NCBI GenBank assembly: GCA_028287745.1
Contig: JAQBPB010000079.1
Location: 1-64,000, forward strand
Length of the DNA stretch: 64,000 bases
Reading direction: 5' to 3'
Origin: Chloroflexota bacterium
GTDB taxonomy: Bacteria; Chloroflexota; Chloroflexia; Chloroheliales; Chloroheliaceae
A program made the position numbers and the translations under genes. The notes beneath the pieces were generated by a model. The model was not told the DNA's origin, searched no databases, and worked only from the letters and a program-made list of their open reading frames with translations. Each line of letters starts with the position of its first letter. The first letter of the stretch is position 1. Positions 17,157 through 26,091 of this stretch are shown piece after piece.

Positions 17157-18539
17157 ATGAATGCCAAGCGAAACTCTGAAGCCAACGATGGTTTTCAGCC
17201 GAAATTAGCCGGTAATACAAGCAAGAAGAAGTTTGTCGGTGTTATCAGCGGGGCAGCCCTGGCGGCTGCGGTAGCTTTCGGAGGTGGTAATTTATTTATC
17301 CATCCCACGGCTACTTTTGCCCAGACCGCCACGGTTACCCAGGCTCCTACAACTACGGCGCCCAGCCAGACAGCCAGTCCTTCTACTGGCACCAGCACCA
17401 CCCAGGCTACTCCTTCTACCGGCACCGGCACCACTAACGGTAAACCATTCGGCCCTGGTGGCCGGGGCGGACGCGGTGGTGATGATGGCCCCGAAGGCGC
17501 CCGTGGCGGCGGCCTATCCGGCACAATCAGCGCGGTTAGCGGCAACACCATTACCCTCAAGCGGGGCGATGTAGTTGTAATCCAGGCAACCGTAAATGCT
17601 TCCACCGTCTACACTAAAGCCGGTAAAACTATTACCCTGGCCGATTTAGTGGCCGGTGATGTGGCAAATGTCCGCACTACCACCGCCACGGACGGCACGA
17701 TTTCTATTACGCAGGTCGAAGTGGTCCTCGACCGCACCAGCGGCACTATCAGCGCCATTGACGCCACCAGCATGACCCTGACCAAACGGGACAATTCGAC
17801 CATAAAAGTTAGCCTGGGCAGTTCGGTAAGCGTCCAGGACCTGGGCAAGGCCGCTAACCTGTCTGACCTGAAGGCCGGTGTGAGTGTGGAAGTTGCCGGG
17901 AAATTAAATACCGACGGTACTTTTAGCGCCCAGGTAATCAATGTCCAGCACGACCGTTTAGGCGGAACCGTCACGGCTATCAGCGGTAACACCATTACCG
18001 TCACGGCGGGTGGCAAAGGACAGGAAGGCCGCGGCCCGGGCAAAGCGCCAGGTAATACCGGGACCACTCCTTCTACCGGCAGCACGGCGACACCTGCCGC
18101 AGGCAGCACCGCTCCGGTAACAACAACCAAAACCATTACGGTCAGCGGCACCACGACTTACCTCTCCGGTGGGCAGGCGATCCAGCTTTCGGGAATTGCG
18201 GTTGGCGACCGGATTGAAGCGGTTGGTACGGCCAGCACCGACGGCAACAGCCTGACCGCTTTGCAGGTATCGGTGCAATTGCCCCGCTACCAGGGCCAGG
18301 TTACCAGCGTGAACGGTTCGACCATCGTTATTCAGGACCGGGGCACCAGCCGGACCGTTGAAGTCAATTCCAGCACTCAATACCTGAACGGGCAGGCTAC
18401 TGCCGCCCTCAGTGACGTGAAAGCCGGAGTTAACATCAGTGTCGAAGGCAAAGTTGACGCCAGTGGCAAGATGACCGCTTCGGTAGTCCAGCTTGGCCGC
18501 TCGGCCGGGTCTGAAGGTCGCGGCGGTGGCAAAAGGTAG
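17157..18539 (+). CDS. Secreted protein with four DUF5666 repeats
   Basis: A 460-residue exported protein. A signal peptide-like segment (GVISGAALAAAVAFGGG) follows a basic start, then a Thr/Ser/Pro-rich linker and a Gly/Arg stretch. Four copies of a beta-rich module of about 70 residues follow, each with the pattern G-I-A(I/V)-GN-ITL ... L-DL-AGD-V-V ... DGT-A--V-V, as in DUF5666. The third copy is split by a Thr/Pro/Gly-rich insert of about 45 residues. ATG 17157 is chosen because AAGGAAGG precedes it; the frame runs 20 codons further upstream. The role is unknown; the modules may bind a surface ligand. A terminator follows. Confidence 0.82.
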   Translation: MNAKRNSEANDGFQPKLAGNTSKKKFVGVISGAALAAAVAFGGGNLFIHPTATFAQTATVTQAPTTTAPSQTASPSTGTSTTQATPSTGTGTTNGKPFGPGGRGGRGGDDGPEGARGGGLSGTISAVSGNTITLKRGDVVVIQATVNASTVYTKAGKTITLADLVAGDVANVRTTTATDGTISITQVEVVLDRTSGTISAIDATSMTLTKRDNSTIKVSLGSSVSVQDLGKAANLSDLKAGVSVEVAGKLNTDGTFSAQVINVQHDRLGGTVTAISGNTITVTAGGKGQEGRGPGKAPGNTGTTPSTGSTATPAAGSTAPVTTTKTITVSGTTTYLSGGQAIQLSGIAVGDRIEAVGTASTDGNSLTALQVSVQLPRYQGQVTSVNGSTIVIQDRGTSRTVEVNSSTQYLNGQATAALSDVKAGVNISVEGKVDASGKMTASVVQLGRSAGSEGRGGGKR

Positions 18540-18601
18540 TCGGACTGCTTTCTAACAGCTAAAGACTAAGTTTCCACAAATACCCAGTTATAACCCTCAA
18601 G

Positions 18602-18636
18602 AAAGGCCACTACTTCACGGAAGCGGCCTTTTTTTA
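18602..18636 (+). terminator. Rho-independent terminator
   Basis: AAAGGCC (18602-18608) pairs with GGCCTTT (18625-18631), with an inner CTTC/GAAG stem and a run of T residues after it. Confidence 0.88.
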
Positions 18637-18790
18637 TTTCCGCCTTATTCATCTATAACCATAACCAGTTCGGGTAATTTAAACTAATTACCCAGCCGGA
18701 ATAATTAGCCGTTAGTCGCTAAACAACCGGCCCGGTAAGTGATAAGGTCTGATAAGTTCTGGGAAAAAGAATTATGAAAGGCGGTCCAAA

Positions 18791-19258
18791 GTGAGTGAAA
18801 ATTTTCTAAACTATATAACAGATTTTATAAATTCCCATCATTCAATGATTTTAGGAGTAGCGGAAGCAGATATACCCTATGGCTGCATGGTCTGGTATAG
18901 CTGCCGGGATGGCAAGAATCTTTATTTTATGAGCAGGACGGCCACCCAGCATTGCCAGATAACTTTAAATTGCCCCCAGGTTAGCGTGATAATTTATGAC
19001 TCGGCCGGTAAATACGCCATTAAAAAAGGCATCCAGTTGCTGGGTAAAGTAGAGCGAGTAAACGAAATGGGCGAATTAAATAAGGTTGCGGCCAATTACA
19101 TAAAAGATTTCCCCAATGCGGGAAACCTGGTAAATTCTCTCCTGCCCATAATGGTTCAGCCGGGCGCCCATACCGCCTTTTTCCGGGTGGTAATCGAACA
19201 GGGTAAAGAACTGGGCACCGAAGCCGCTATAATGTCCCAAAACTATGTAAATGTTTAG
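18791..19258 (+). CDS. Pyridoxamine-phosphate-oxidase-like split-barrel protein
   Basis: A 155-residue protein of the PNPOx-like FMN-binding split-barrel superfamily: MVWYSCRDGKNLYFMSR is the central hairpin, and HCQITLNCPQVSVIIYD and GIQLLGKVERV follow in family order. Such proteins bind FMN, F420 or heme and often act as small reductases. It starts with GTG behind GAAAGG. It stands alone, and the cofactor cannot be decided from sequence. Confidence 0.75.
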   Translation: MSENFLNYITDFINSHHSMILGVAEADIPYGCMVWYSCRDGKNLYFMSRTATQHCQITLNCPQVSVIIYDSAGKYAIKKGIQLLGKVERVNEMGELNKVAANYIKDFPNAGNLVNSLLPIMVQPGAHTAFFRVVIEQGKELGTEAAIMSQNYVNV

Positions 19259-19581
19259 TCTTACTATCCCATGAAAATATACAAACTCGCCTGAATACCA
19301 AAAATAATAAAAAAACCGGGCGCTCCGCGTAATCAACGGGCGGCCCTGTTTTATTACGGCATTGTTAACTCCTACCAGGCAAGTGCCCGTGCCAGGAGCC
19401 AGAAAGTTAGCGGCTGGTTAGAAAAGGCCCAAATGGGTTACAATATAATAAAGACGATAGTAAAGACGCTGGCGGTATTACACCTTTCCGGAAAAAGTCC
19501 CTGGCCTAATAAATGGTGATTTGAACATGAAACGAACATGCTTTTAAAGATTAAAGGCTGAAAAATATTGGAGAAATTATA
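19259..19581. other. Intergenic, no gene supported
   Basis: About 320 bases. One + strand frame is open for about 75 codons (19295-19522) but has no start codon near its beginning and no ribosome site, so I do not call it. A GC-rich imperfect hairpin near 19315-19350 may end the upstream gene. Confidence 0.4.
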
Positions 19582-20511
19582 ATGAAAAAAGAGGGATCGT
19601 TAGCTTTGCGGACACTGGGGACAACCGGCCTGGAAGTTACCCCAATCTGCTTCGGAGCTTCCGGGTTGGGTAACATGCCGGATACCTATCAATATTCGGT
19701 AGAGGTAGACCAGGCCCTGACTACGCTCCGGACTATTTTTGCCAGTCAGGTTAACTTCCTGGATACCGCCGCCGATTACGGAAAAGGCGAAAGCGAGCGG
19801 CGCATTGGCCTGGTGTTGAAAGAAATGGGCGGCCTACCGGAAGGTTTCGTGCTGGCCTCCAAAGCCGACCGCGACACTGATACCGGCGATTTTAGTGGGG
19901 ACCAGATGCGGCGGAGCGTTGAACGTAGTTTGAAACTGCTTGGCCTGGAACAAATCCAACTGTTGTATCTCCACGACCCGGAATACGGAAATGAAGCCGA
20001 AATCAGGGGCAAAGGCGGCGCGGTTGAAGCCCTGGTCCGCTGCAAAGAAGAAGGTTTAATCGCGCACCTGGGCATTGCCGGTGGCCCAATTGACATGATG
20101 ACTCGCTTTGTTGAAATGGACATTTTCGAGGCCGCTATCTCGCACAACCGCTTTACCCTGCTCAATACCGAGGCCGACCCGTTCTGGGATGTTTGCGTCC
20201 AACACGGCGTGGCGGCGGTCAATGCCGCTCCCTACGGCAGCGGTATTTTAGCAAAAGGCCCGGCTAACTACCCGCGTTACAAGTACAATGCCGCCCCACC
20301 GGAAATGCTTGAGCGGGCTTTCAAAATTGAAGCGGTCTGCCAGCGCTTTAACGTGCCCCTGGCGGCGGCGGCGCTTCAATTCTCATATCGCGACCCCCGG
20401 GTTGTTTCCACTATTGTTGGAGTAACCACGACCAAGTATGTCAATGACACAATTGCGCTGGCCGAGTACGCTATTCCGGAAGAACTCTGGGAAGAACTCG
20501 CGGAAATCTAG
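19582..20511 (+). CDS. Aldo/keto reductase family oxidoreductase
   Basis: A 309-residue NAD(P)H-dependent (beta/alpha)8 barrel. The start RTLGTTGLEVTPICFGASGLG and FLDTAADYGKGESERRIG are the family signatures, with the catalytic Asp-Tyr pair in DTAADYG. ASKADRD carries the Lys and LLYLHDPE the His. It most resembles the L-fucose/D-threo-aldose dehydrogenase subgroup. It is 55 bases upstream of the LarA homologue on the same strand, and the pair may handle one hydroxy-acid or sugar pathway (inference). A GGAG site precedes ATG. Confidence 0.88.
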   Translation: MKKEGSLALRTLGTTGLEVTPICFGASGLGNMPDTYQYSVEVDQALTTLRTIFASQVNFLDTAADYGKGESERRIGLVLKEMGGLPEGFVLASKADRDTDTGDFSGDQMRRSVERSLKLLGLEQIQLLYLHDPEYGNEAEIRGKGGAVEALVRCKEEGLIAHLGIAGGPIDMMTRFVEMDIFEAAISHNRFTLLNTEADPFWDVCVQHGVAAVNAAPYGSGILAKGPANYPRYKYNAAPPEMLERAFKIEAVCQRFNVPLAAAALQFSYRDPRVVSTIVGVTTTKYVNDTIALAEYAIPEELWEELAEI

Positions 20512-20566
20512 GACCTGAGGCGGAAGGCGTTACAGGGCCTTCCGCCAGAACATAAGGGAAGGGACA

Positions 20567-21892
20567 ATGCTTAAAAAGAGACAAATCGAACTGGCTTATG
20601 GCAAGACCGGCCTCACGATTGAACTGCCTGACCTGGGCGAAAATTTGCAGGTAGTCGAACCGGCTTTTGTGGAAGGGGTAGCGGACGAACCGGCGGCCCT
20701 GGTGGCCGCGATGCGCCAGCCGATTAACTCCCGGCCTTTGCGCGAAATGGTCACCGGGCCGGACCAGACTATTGCTATAGTTTTTTGTGACGTCACCCGG
20801 CCCATGCCTAATAAGCGGGTGCTGCCGGTGGTGCTGGCGGAACTGGAAGCCGCCGGGGCGCAGCGCCGGAATATTGTGCTGATTAACGCCACCGGGCTGC
20901 ACCGGCCCAACGAAGGGGCCGAATTACGCGAAATGCTGGGCGATTTCGTCTGTGACAACTACCGGGTAATCAATCATAACGCCTTTGATAAATCAACTCT
21001 CTCGCACCTGGGACAGACCAGTTTTGGGGCCGAGGTCTGGGTATGCCGCGAATATTTGCAGGCCGACCTCAAGATCCTGACCGGGTTTATCGAGCCGCAC
21101 TTCTTTGCCGGGTTCAGCGGAGGCCCGAAGATGATAACTCCCGGCATCAGCGGCGGCGATACCGTATTGCACGCCCACAATGCCCGGATGATCGGCGACC
21201 CGCAATCGGTCTGGGGCAGCATCGAGCAGAACCCGATTCATGCCGAAATACGCGAGTCGGCTGCGATGGCGGGTTCCGATTTCAGCCTGAACGTTACGCT
21301 TAACAAGAACCATGAGATTACCGCCGTATTTGCCGGTGAGGTTTTCGCCAGCCACCGTGAAGGTTGCGAATTCGTGCGGCGGACCGCCATGCAGCCGGTG
21401 GAGCGGCCATTCGATATCGTCATAACGACTAACAGCGGCTACCCGCTGGACCAGAACCTTTACCAGGCGGTCAAGGGAATGAGCGCGGCGGCCCTGGTCG
21501 TTAAGCCGGGCGGCACCATTATCAGCGCGGCGGAATGTTCGGACGGTATCCCAAATCATGGGCCGTACAAAGATATTCTCAAACTGCGGAGTAACCCGGG
21601 GGAACTGCTGGCGTTAATCAACTCGCCGGACTTCAAAATGTTTGACCAGTGGCAGGCCCAGGTCCAGGCGATAATCCAGCTTAAAGCCCGGGTCTTTCTA
21701 AAGAGCGGCTATTTGAGTGAAACTCAGGTCCGCGAGGCCATGCTTGAGCCGGTCTTGAACGGCAGCATTGAAGAAACGGTTGAGCAGCTTCTAGCCGAAT
21801 ACGGCCCCCAGGCCACCATATGCGTCCTGCCCCAGGGGCCGCAAACGGTACCCTACCTGACAAACCCGGCCCTTGAACTGGCCCCGGTTTAA
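20567..21892 (+). CDS. LarA-like nickel-pincer racemase (DUF2088)
   Basis: A 441-residue homologue of lactate racemase LarA. All key residues of the Lactobacillus plantarum enzyme appear with a constant offset of +4: His112 (ATGLHRP), His178 and Lys188 (EPHFFAGFSGGPK), and His204 (VLHAHN). These correspond to His108, His174, Lys184 (pincer attachment) and His200 (nickel ligand). The site for the nickel-pincer nucleotide cofactor therefore seems intact. Cofactor makers LarB, LarC and LarE are not in this window. The substrate could be lactate or another 2-hydroxy acid; many LarA homologues act on other acids. The neighbouring aldo/keto reductase hints at a sugar-acid route. Confidence 0.88.
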   Translation: MLKKRQIELAYGKTGLTIELPDLGENLQVVEPAFVEGVADEPAALVAAMRQPINSRPLREMVTGPDQTIAIVFCDVTRPMPNKRVLPVVLAELEAAGAQRRNIVLINATGLHRPNEGAELREMLGDFVCDNYRVINHNAFDKSTLSHLGQTSFGAEVWVCREYLQADLKILTGFIEPHFFAGFSGGPKMITPGISGGDTVLHAHNARMIGDPQSVWGSIEQNPIHAEIRESAAMAGSDFSLNVTLNKNHEITAVFAGEVFASHREGCEFVRRTAMQPVERPFDIVITTNSGYPLDQNLYQAVKGMSAAALVVKPGGTIISAAECSDGIPNHGPYKDILKLRSNPGELLALINSPDFKMFDQWQAQVQAIIQLKARVFLKSGYLSETQVREAMLEPVLNGSIEETVEQLLAEYGPQATICVLPQGPQTVPYLTNPALELAPV

Positions 21893-22008
21893 TAGAAATA
21901 GGAAGCTGGCTAAAAGGGTTATGGCTGTTAGTATCACCTTTATTGGTATTACAAAGGAATATAGCTTTTGATAAAAGGCGAATAGGCTTTTTTGCAAAAA
22001 GTGAAATT

Positions 22009-23499
22009 TCAGGGGCGGTTAAACTTCCTGGTAGCGCGTTTGCGGATAAAGTCGCGGCAGAAATCCCAGAATAGGCCCAGGAAACCGGGCGGCAGGTCGC
22101 GCAGGGCTTCTTCAGCGGCGGTGTGGCCCAGCAGGGCGGCCTGCTGGAAGTCGTAGCGGGCCGCCCGCCGGTCCTTCAAGGTCCGGTGAGTCACGCCGCG
22201 CCAGTAATGAAATTCGGCTCGCAGGGGCGAGTTAATTTGCAGTCCGTCGGTAAAATCAAACAAAGCATGTTTAAAATCGTGCTGGTTCAAATAAATCTGA
22301 CCGCGTTTGAGCAGGCCTTCGGCCTGGTTGACGCCCGGCTTGATGGTCCCTTTCAGGTCGTTGAAAGCCTTAAGGTAAAGGTCTTTATGGCGGTAGGTGT
22401 GCTGGATTACTGTAGTGCCAAGCCGGGTAGCCTTGCGCCACTTGCCACCGGGGTCGGTCGTGGACATCTGGGCCGATAAGTCGGCCAGCAACTCGTTGAC
22501 CGGCAGCTGGCTTAACGCCACCCGGCGCGAGGGCAGCACCGCGTCAGAGTCAGGCGTAGCGACCGGGGGTGGTGTAACAGGCGGCGCATAGCGGGCGAAA
22601 GGGTGCGGCTGGGCCGGGTTCGCCAGGGAGCGCTGGTAGACTTCATGGGCCAGCCGGTAAAGTTCGGAAGCAGTCCTGGGACGCCGGGCCGGGTCTTTAG
22701 CCATGGCCTGGGCCAGCACATAATCAAGGTCCACCGGGTAGGCCAGGTCCGGGCAGCGGTCGCGCAGGCGCGGCACCGGGTCGTGAAGGTGCTGTTTCAA
22801 TAAGGCCGGTAAGCTGCCCTGGAAAGGCGGCTGGCCCGTGAGCATTTCAAACAGGACCGCTCCCAGCGCGTAAATATCGCTGGCCTTGCCAACTTTGTCT
22901 TCCCAGACCTCCGGGGCGGTATATTCGGGCGTCCCCCAAACGTTATTCATCGTCTTAAGCGCGACCGAGTGATTGATAGTCATTGCCAGGCCGAAATCGG
23001 CCAGCAGGACCCGGCCCTGGCGGTCGAGCAAGATGTTCTTGGGTTTTATATCGCGGTGAATTATCCCGGCCCGGTGCGCTTCATCAAGGGCCGAGGCGAG
23101 TTGTTCCAGGTAGACCAGGGCCTGGCGCAAGGGCAAGCGGGTGGCGGGCCTTCCTGGCGAGCGCAGCAGGTTATCGAGCGACCCGCCTTCGGCCAGTTCG
23201 GTGACTAAATAAGCCTGGTCCGGCCTGAATTCAAAGTCCATTATGCGCAGGATATGGGGATGGTTGAAAGCGGACAGGGCGCTGGCTTCATTCTGCAGGT
23301 CGCGGCAGACCTGGGGGTCGGTCAACAGGCTCGGGTAAAGCAGCTTGAGGGCGACCGGGCGGTGCGGCTGGAAGCGGGTATCGTAAGCGTAAAAGACCTC
23401 GGCGAACCCGCCTTCTCCCAGGGACCGGCTTAAATAATAGCGCTTGCCGACCAGGCGCGGGTCTGGGTTATTCGGGTTGGCCGGCCAGGAATTTTGCAT
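22009..23499 (-). CDS. Ser/Thr protein kinase with TPR-like tail
   Basis: A soluble 496-residue Hanks-type kinase. The glycine loop GEGGFAEVF is at about 28-36, the ATP-binding Lys at 52 (VALKLL), then HRDIKPKN, ADFG and TAPEVW, so it should be active. After residue 280 a linker leads to two TPR-like helical pairs (KRGQIYLNQHDFKHALFDF; YWRGVTHRTLKDRRAARYDF). There is no membrane segment or PASTA domain, so it is a cytoplasmic kinase with a protein-binding tail. I start it at ATG 23499, with AAGGAGAGG just before it, and not 19 codons upstream. The targets are unknown. Confidence 0.92.
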   Translation of the reverse strand: MQNSWPANPNNPDPRLVGKRYYLSRSLGEGGFAEVFYAYDTRFQPHRPVALKLLYPSLLTDPQVCRDLQNEASALSAFNHPHILRIMDFEFRPDQAYLVTELAEGGSLDNLLRSPGRPATRLPLRQALVYLEQLASALDEAHRAGIIHRDIKPKNILLDRQGRVLLADFGLAMTINHSVALKTMNNVWGTPEYTAPEVWEDKVGKASDIYALGAVLFEMLTGQPPFQGSLPALLKQHLHDPVPRLRDRCPDLAYPVDLDYVLAQAMAKDPARRPRTASELYRLAHEVYQRSLANPAQPHPFARYAPPVTPPPVATPDSDAVLPSRRVALSQLPVNELLADLSAQMSTTDPGGKWRKATRLGTTVIQHTYRHKDLYLKAFNDLKGTIKPGVNQAEGLLKRGQIYLNQHDFKHALFDFTDGLQINSPLRAEFHYWRGVTHRTLKDRRAARYDFQQAALLGHTAAEEALRDLPPGFLGLFWDFCRDFIRKRATRKFNRP

Positions 23500-23658
23500 A
23501 GACCTCTCCTTAGCCTTTCCCTGGTAGGCGGGTACGGCAGTCTTACGGTTGGTCATGTTACGAAAAAGCTTCCTATCAAGTTAGCCACCAGCTAACCGGG
23601 ACTACCGGATTATACTACCTGGCGAAAACTTTTTACAACAGAACCGGCAGGTACAGGC

Positions 23659-24636
23659 CTAACTCAAGCGCTGTATAAGCTCGTAAACCTTTTTATTGAC
23701 GGCGCTGGTCCGTTTTACGACCAGTTCGAGGGGTGTCCGGACAAATGTACCGCCTTTTTCACCGATCATCACGCCGCTGACACCTTCGAGTAAACATTCA
23801 ACCGCTTCGTTGCCCAGGTGGGTTGCCAGAATCCGGTCGTAGGCGCTGGGGGAACCGCCCCGCTGCAGGTGGCCGAGGATGGTCAGTCGGGTTTCAAAAT
23901 GGCCGACCTCACACAGGTATTCGTAGATTTGCTGGCTTTTAAAAGGCGCTCCTTCGGCGACCAGGGCGATAAAGTGGCTCTTGCCCCGGTCAAAGGCGGC
24001 TTTCATCTTGGCGGCCATTTCCGGCAGGGTAATTTCAACTTCTGGAATAACCGCTACTTCCGCCCCGCTTGCCATGGCGCTCATCAGGGCCAGGTAGCCG
24101 GAATGGCGGCCCATAACTTCGACCACAAAGGCCCGCTGGTGGGACGAAGCGGTATCCTTTATTTTATCAATGGCATCCACGATGGTATTCAGGCAGGTAT
24201 CGACCCCGACCGCCATGCTGGTGCCGTACAGGTCGTTATCAATCGAGGCAGGCACGCCTACCACCGGCAAGCCCATTTTCTGGAGTTCGAGACCGCCGGT
24301 CAGCGAGCCGTTGCCGCCAATAATGATCAGCCCTTCGATACCGGCCTGGTGTAACTGGGCCATAGCCTGGTCCCGGCCCTGCTCGGTCTTAAAAAATTCC
24401 GACCGGGCGGTGCCCAGGACCGTACCGCCGCGCTGCATGATGTTCCCGGCATCGTGGGAATTAAGCTGGCGAAAGGCTCCGTTTAACAACCCGGCAAATC
24501 CTCGCTCGATACCAAAAACTTCAAAACCGAATTGTAAACCCGCTCTTACCACCGCCCGGACAGCCGTATTCATGCCAGGCGCATCACCGCCACTGGTCAT
24601 AACACCCAGCCGTTTGAAAGGTAAAATATTGTCCAT
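23659..24636 (-). CDS. pfkA: 6-phosphofructokinase PfkA
   Basis: Glycolytic enzyme that phosphorylates fructose 6-phosphate at C1. The 325-residue protein has TSGGDAPGMN at the start, the phosphate-donor loop IGGNGSLTGG, the catalytic PASIDND, and sugar-binding HQRAFVVEVMGRHSGYLA. The Gly after GGN (residue 104 in the E. coli enzyme) points to ATP, not pyrophosphate, as donor. However, the usual Asp103 of GGDGS, a magnesium/ATP residue, is Asn here. ATG 24636 lies behind GAGGAGG. A promoter-like TATAAT and a palindrome lie about 205 bases upstream. Confidence 0.93.
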   Translation of the reverse strand: MDNILPFKRLGVMTSGGDAPGMNTAVRAVVRAGLQFGFEVFGIERGFAGLLNGAFRQLNSHDAGNIMQRGGTVLGTARSEFFKTEQGRDQAMAQLHQAGIEGLIIIGGNGSLTGGLELQKMGLPVVGVPASIDNDLYGTSMAVGVDTCLNTIVDAIDKIKDTASSHQRAFVVEVMGRHSGYLALMSAMASGAEVAVIPEVEITLPEMAAKMKAAFDRGKSHFIALVAEGAPFKSQQIYEYLCEVGHFETRLTILGHLQRGGSPSAYDRILATHLGNEAVECLLEGVSGVMIGEKGGTFVRTPLELVVKRTSAVNKKVYELIQRLS

Positions 24637-24840
24637 CAAAAACCATGCCTCCTCATATGCTCAAAAGCGCTTTCGTCAGGCTATTGGACCTCCGGCAAAG
24701 GCCTACTTGCTTACTTCCATAGCTACCGTTACTGTTTCGAATCCGGTTTAAACAGGGATATAAATAGGAAATGGCGGCAATGCCAACTGACGAGCGCTGT
24801 CAGCCCTGAGGCCCAGATGGAAAAGGAGCGTTTGATTGCT

Positions 24841-24883
24841 ATTATACAATATGCGCAAAGGCTTTCATAATTTTGATTATGAA
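24841..24883 (-). promoter_or_regulatory. Probable pfkA promoter with palindromic operator
   Basis: On the minus strand TATAAT (24846-24841) is preceded, 17 bases upstream, by TATGAA (24869-24864). The latter lies inside a perfect palindrome TTCATAAT-TTTG-ATTATGAA (24864-24883), well placed for a repressor. The distance to the pfkA start is about 205 bases. Confidence 0.5.
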
Positions 24884-24926
24884 GATATTTTGAGGCTGCA
24901 AAAATAAGGGGGATTATAAAAGGGGT

Positions 24927-25583
24927 TTACAGGGGGACCTGGAAGAACCCAAAAAGTAGCAGGGTTGTGGCAAAGCCGAGGGTGCTTCCGGCCAGCACCT
25001 GGCTGACGCTGTGAGCTTTGAGGTGGACCCTGGCCCAGCAAACTACCGATAGTAACAGCATCATGAACGGCAGGACCGACCAGCCGACCGCCAGGAAGAA
25101 GGCCGCTATTGGCCCGCCTATTCCGGCCGCGTGGACGCTGATTTTCCATTTGAAGTTTATCAACATTACCAGCAGGGTATTGACCGCGTAACAGCCCAGA
25201 AGGGCGGTTAAAAGATGCCAGCCGAAGCTGTTCCACATTACCAGCGTTCCGAGCGAGAAACTCAGGATGCACAGGGTAAAAGGCAATGTGCGCTGGCTCT
25301 GGCGTCCAATATGGATATCGCCAATCAGGTTCAGCATCTTTAGAATAACTACCAGCCCAATCGGCGCAATAACCCCAAAGAAAAAGGCCATTGCCAGCAC
25401 CATGGTAAAGCCGCCCGCGATAGGATACCGCTCTTGCGCAATGCTACCCAGCAGGTAATAGCCGGGAATAGCCAGCACCGGGGGCGCGGTTACGTGTGTC
25501 ACCAGACGGGCCAGTTTTCGCAGGCGGGGCCGTGAGGGACAGAGAATATTTTCGGTAAGATTAACATGGGCTTGACCAAGCAT
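24927..25583 (-). CDS. PAP2-like membrane protein
   Basis: A 218-residue protein with about six membrane segments. Near the end KWKISVHAAG and WARVHLKAHSVSQVLAGSTLG match PAP2 motifs 2 and 3. The usual PSGH is replaced by SVHA, the motif-3 Arg and His are kept, and Gln stands where Asp is common. Motif 1 (K-x6-RP) is not evident. It may be an undecaprenyl- or lipid-phosphate phosphatase, or an inactive relative. ATG 25583 has GAGG six bases before it and is preferred to TTG 25634. Confidence 0.7.
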   Translation of the reverse strand: MLGQAHVNLTENILCPSRPRLRKLARLVTHVTAPPVLAIPGYYLLGSIAQERYPIAGGFTMVLAMAFFFGVIAPIGLVVILKMLNLIGDIHIGRQSQRTLPFTLCILSFSLGTLVMWNSFGWHLLTALLGCYAVNTLLVMLINFKWKISVHAAGIGGPIAAFFLAVGWSVLPFMMLLLSVVCWARVHLKAHSVSQVLAGSTLGFATTLLLFGFFQVPL

Positions 25584-25899
25584 TTTAAGCCTCTTCCAAA
25601 CTTTAATAGGAAACTTTGATAGGGATAATTCCAAGCAGTATCATCTTCACTATCTTACCATAGAATGACAAGGAAAATATTTATATTTTGCTAACTATTC
25701 GGCATAGTAAAGTTAATAATTTATTAAAACCAAAACAACCGCCCTAAAATTACCAAAAACCAGTATTCAGCTACTGGTAAAGTTCAGACCTGACGGAATA
25801 ATTTCAAAAGAAATCTTAAATTATTTCTAATAATAAAGAAGGCTGCCACCGCGATTTATGGTTGCAGCCCCCTGAGAGTTAGGTTGAGGAGGAGGAGTT

Positions 25900-25959
25900 A
25901 TGTTTTATTTGAGCCAGTGCCCGCTGGCTGGCCGGTTTGGTTGTCCTGGTTATAGTTAA
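25900..25959 (+). CDS. Putative 19-residue peptide or leader ORF
   Basis: ATG at 25900 follows a very strong Shine-Dalgarno sequence, GAGGAGGAGGAG, and the frame stops with TAA after 19 codons (MFYLSQCPLAGRFGCPGYS, two Cys). The ribosome site is the best in this region, which suggests real translation, perhaps of a leader peptide. A hairpin lies about 30 bases upstream. Nothing is known of the peptide, and no homologue is recognised. Confidence 0.35.
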   Translation: MFYLSQCPLAGRFGCPGYS

Positions 25960-25989
25960 CCAGAGAGTTTTTAAGGAGTAGTTATCCCG

Positions 25990-26091
25990 ATGTTAAGAGA
26001 TGTTTTTATTTCGTTAATAAGCCTGAGAACCCTGGCGGATTCGCTTTCGGGGCCGGATTTACTCGCTGGTATAATCAGTGCTGATAAGTAA
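25990..26091 (+). CDS. Putative 33-residue small protein
   Basis: ATG at 25990 is preceded by TTAAGGAG about 11 bases upstream. The frame runs 33 codons to TAA with an amphipathic hydrophobic start (MLRDVFISLISLRTLADSL). It directly follows the 19-codon frame, so both could be on one transcript with the dioxygenase gene. No function is recognised. Confidence 0.3.
   Translation: MLRDVFISLISLRTLADSLSGPDLLAGIISADK

Noticed and set aside
19295-19522. Open frame of about 75 codons between the split-barrel gene and the aldo/keto reductase
   Set aside because: It has no start codon near its beginning and no ribosome site; composition is that of the gap.
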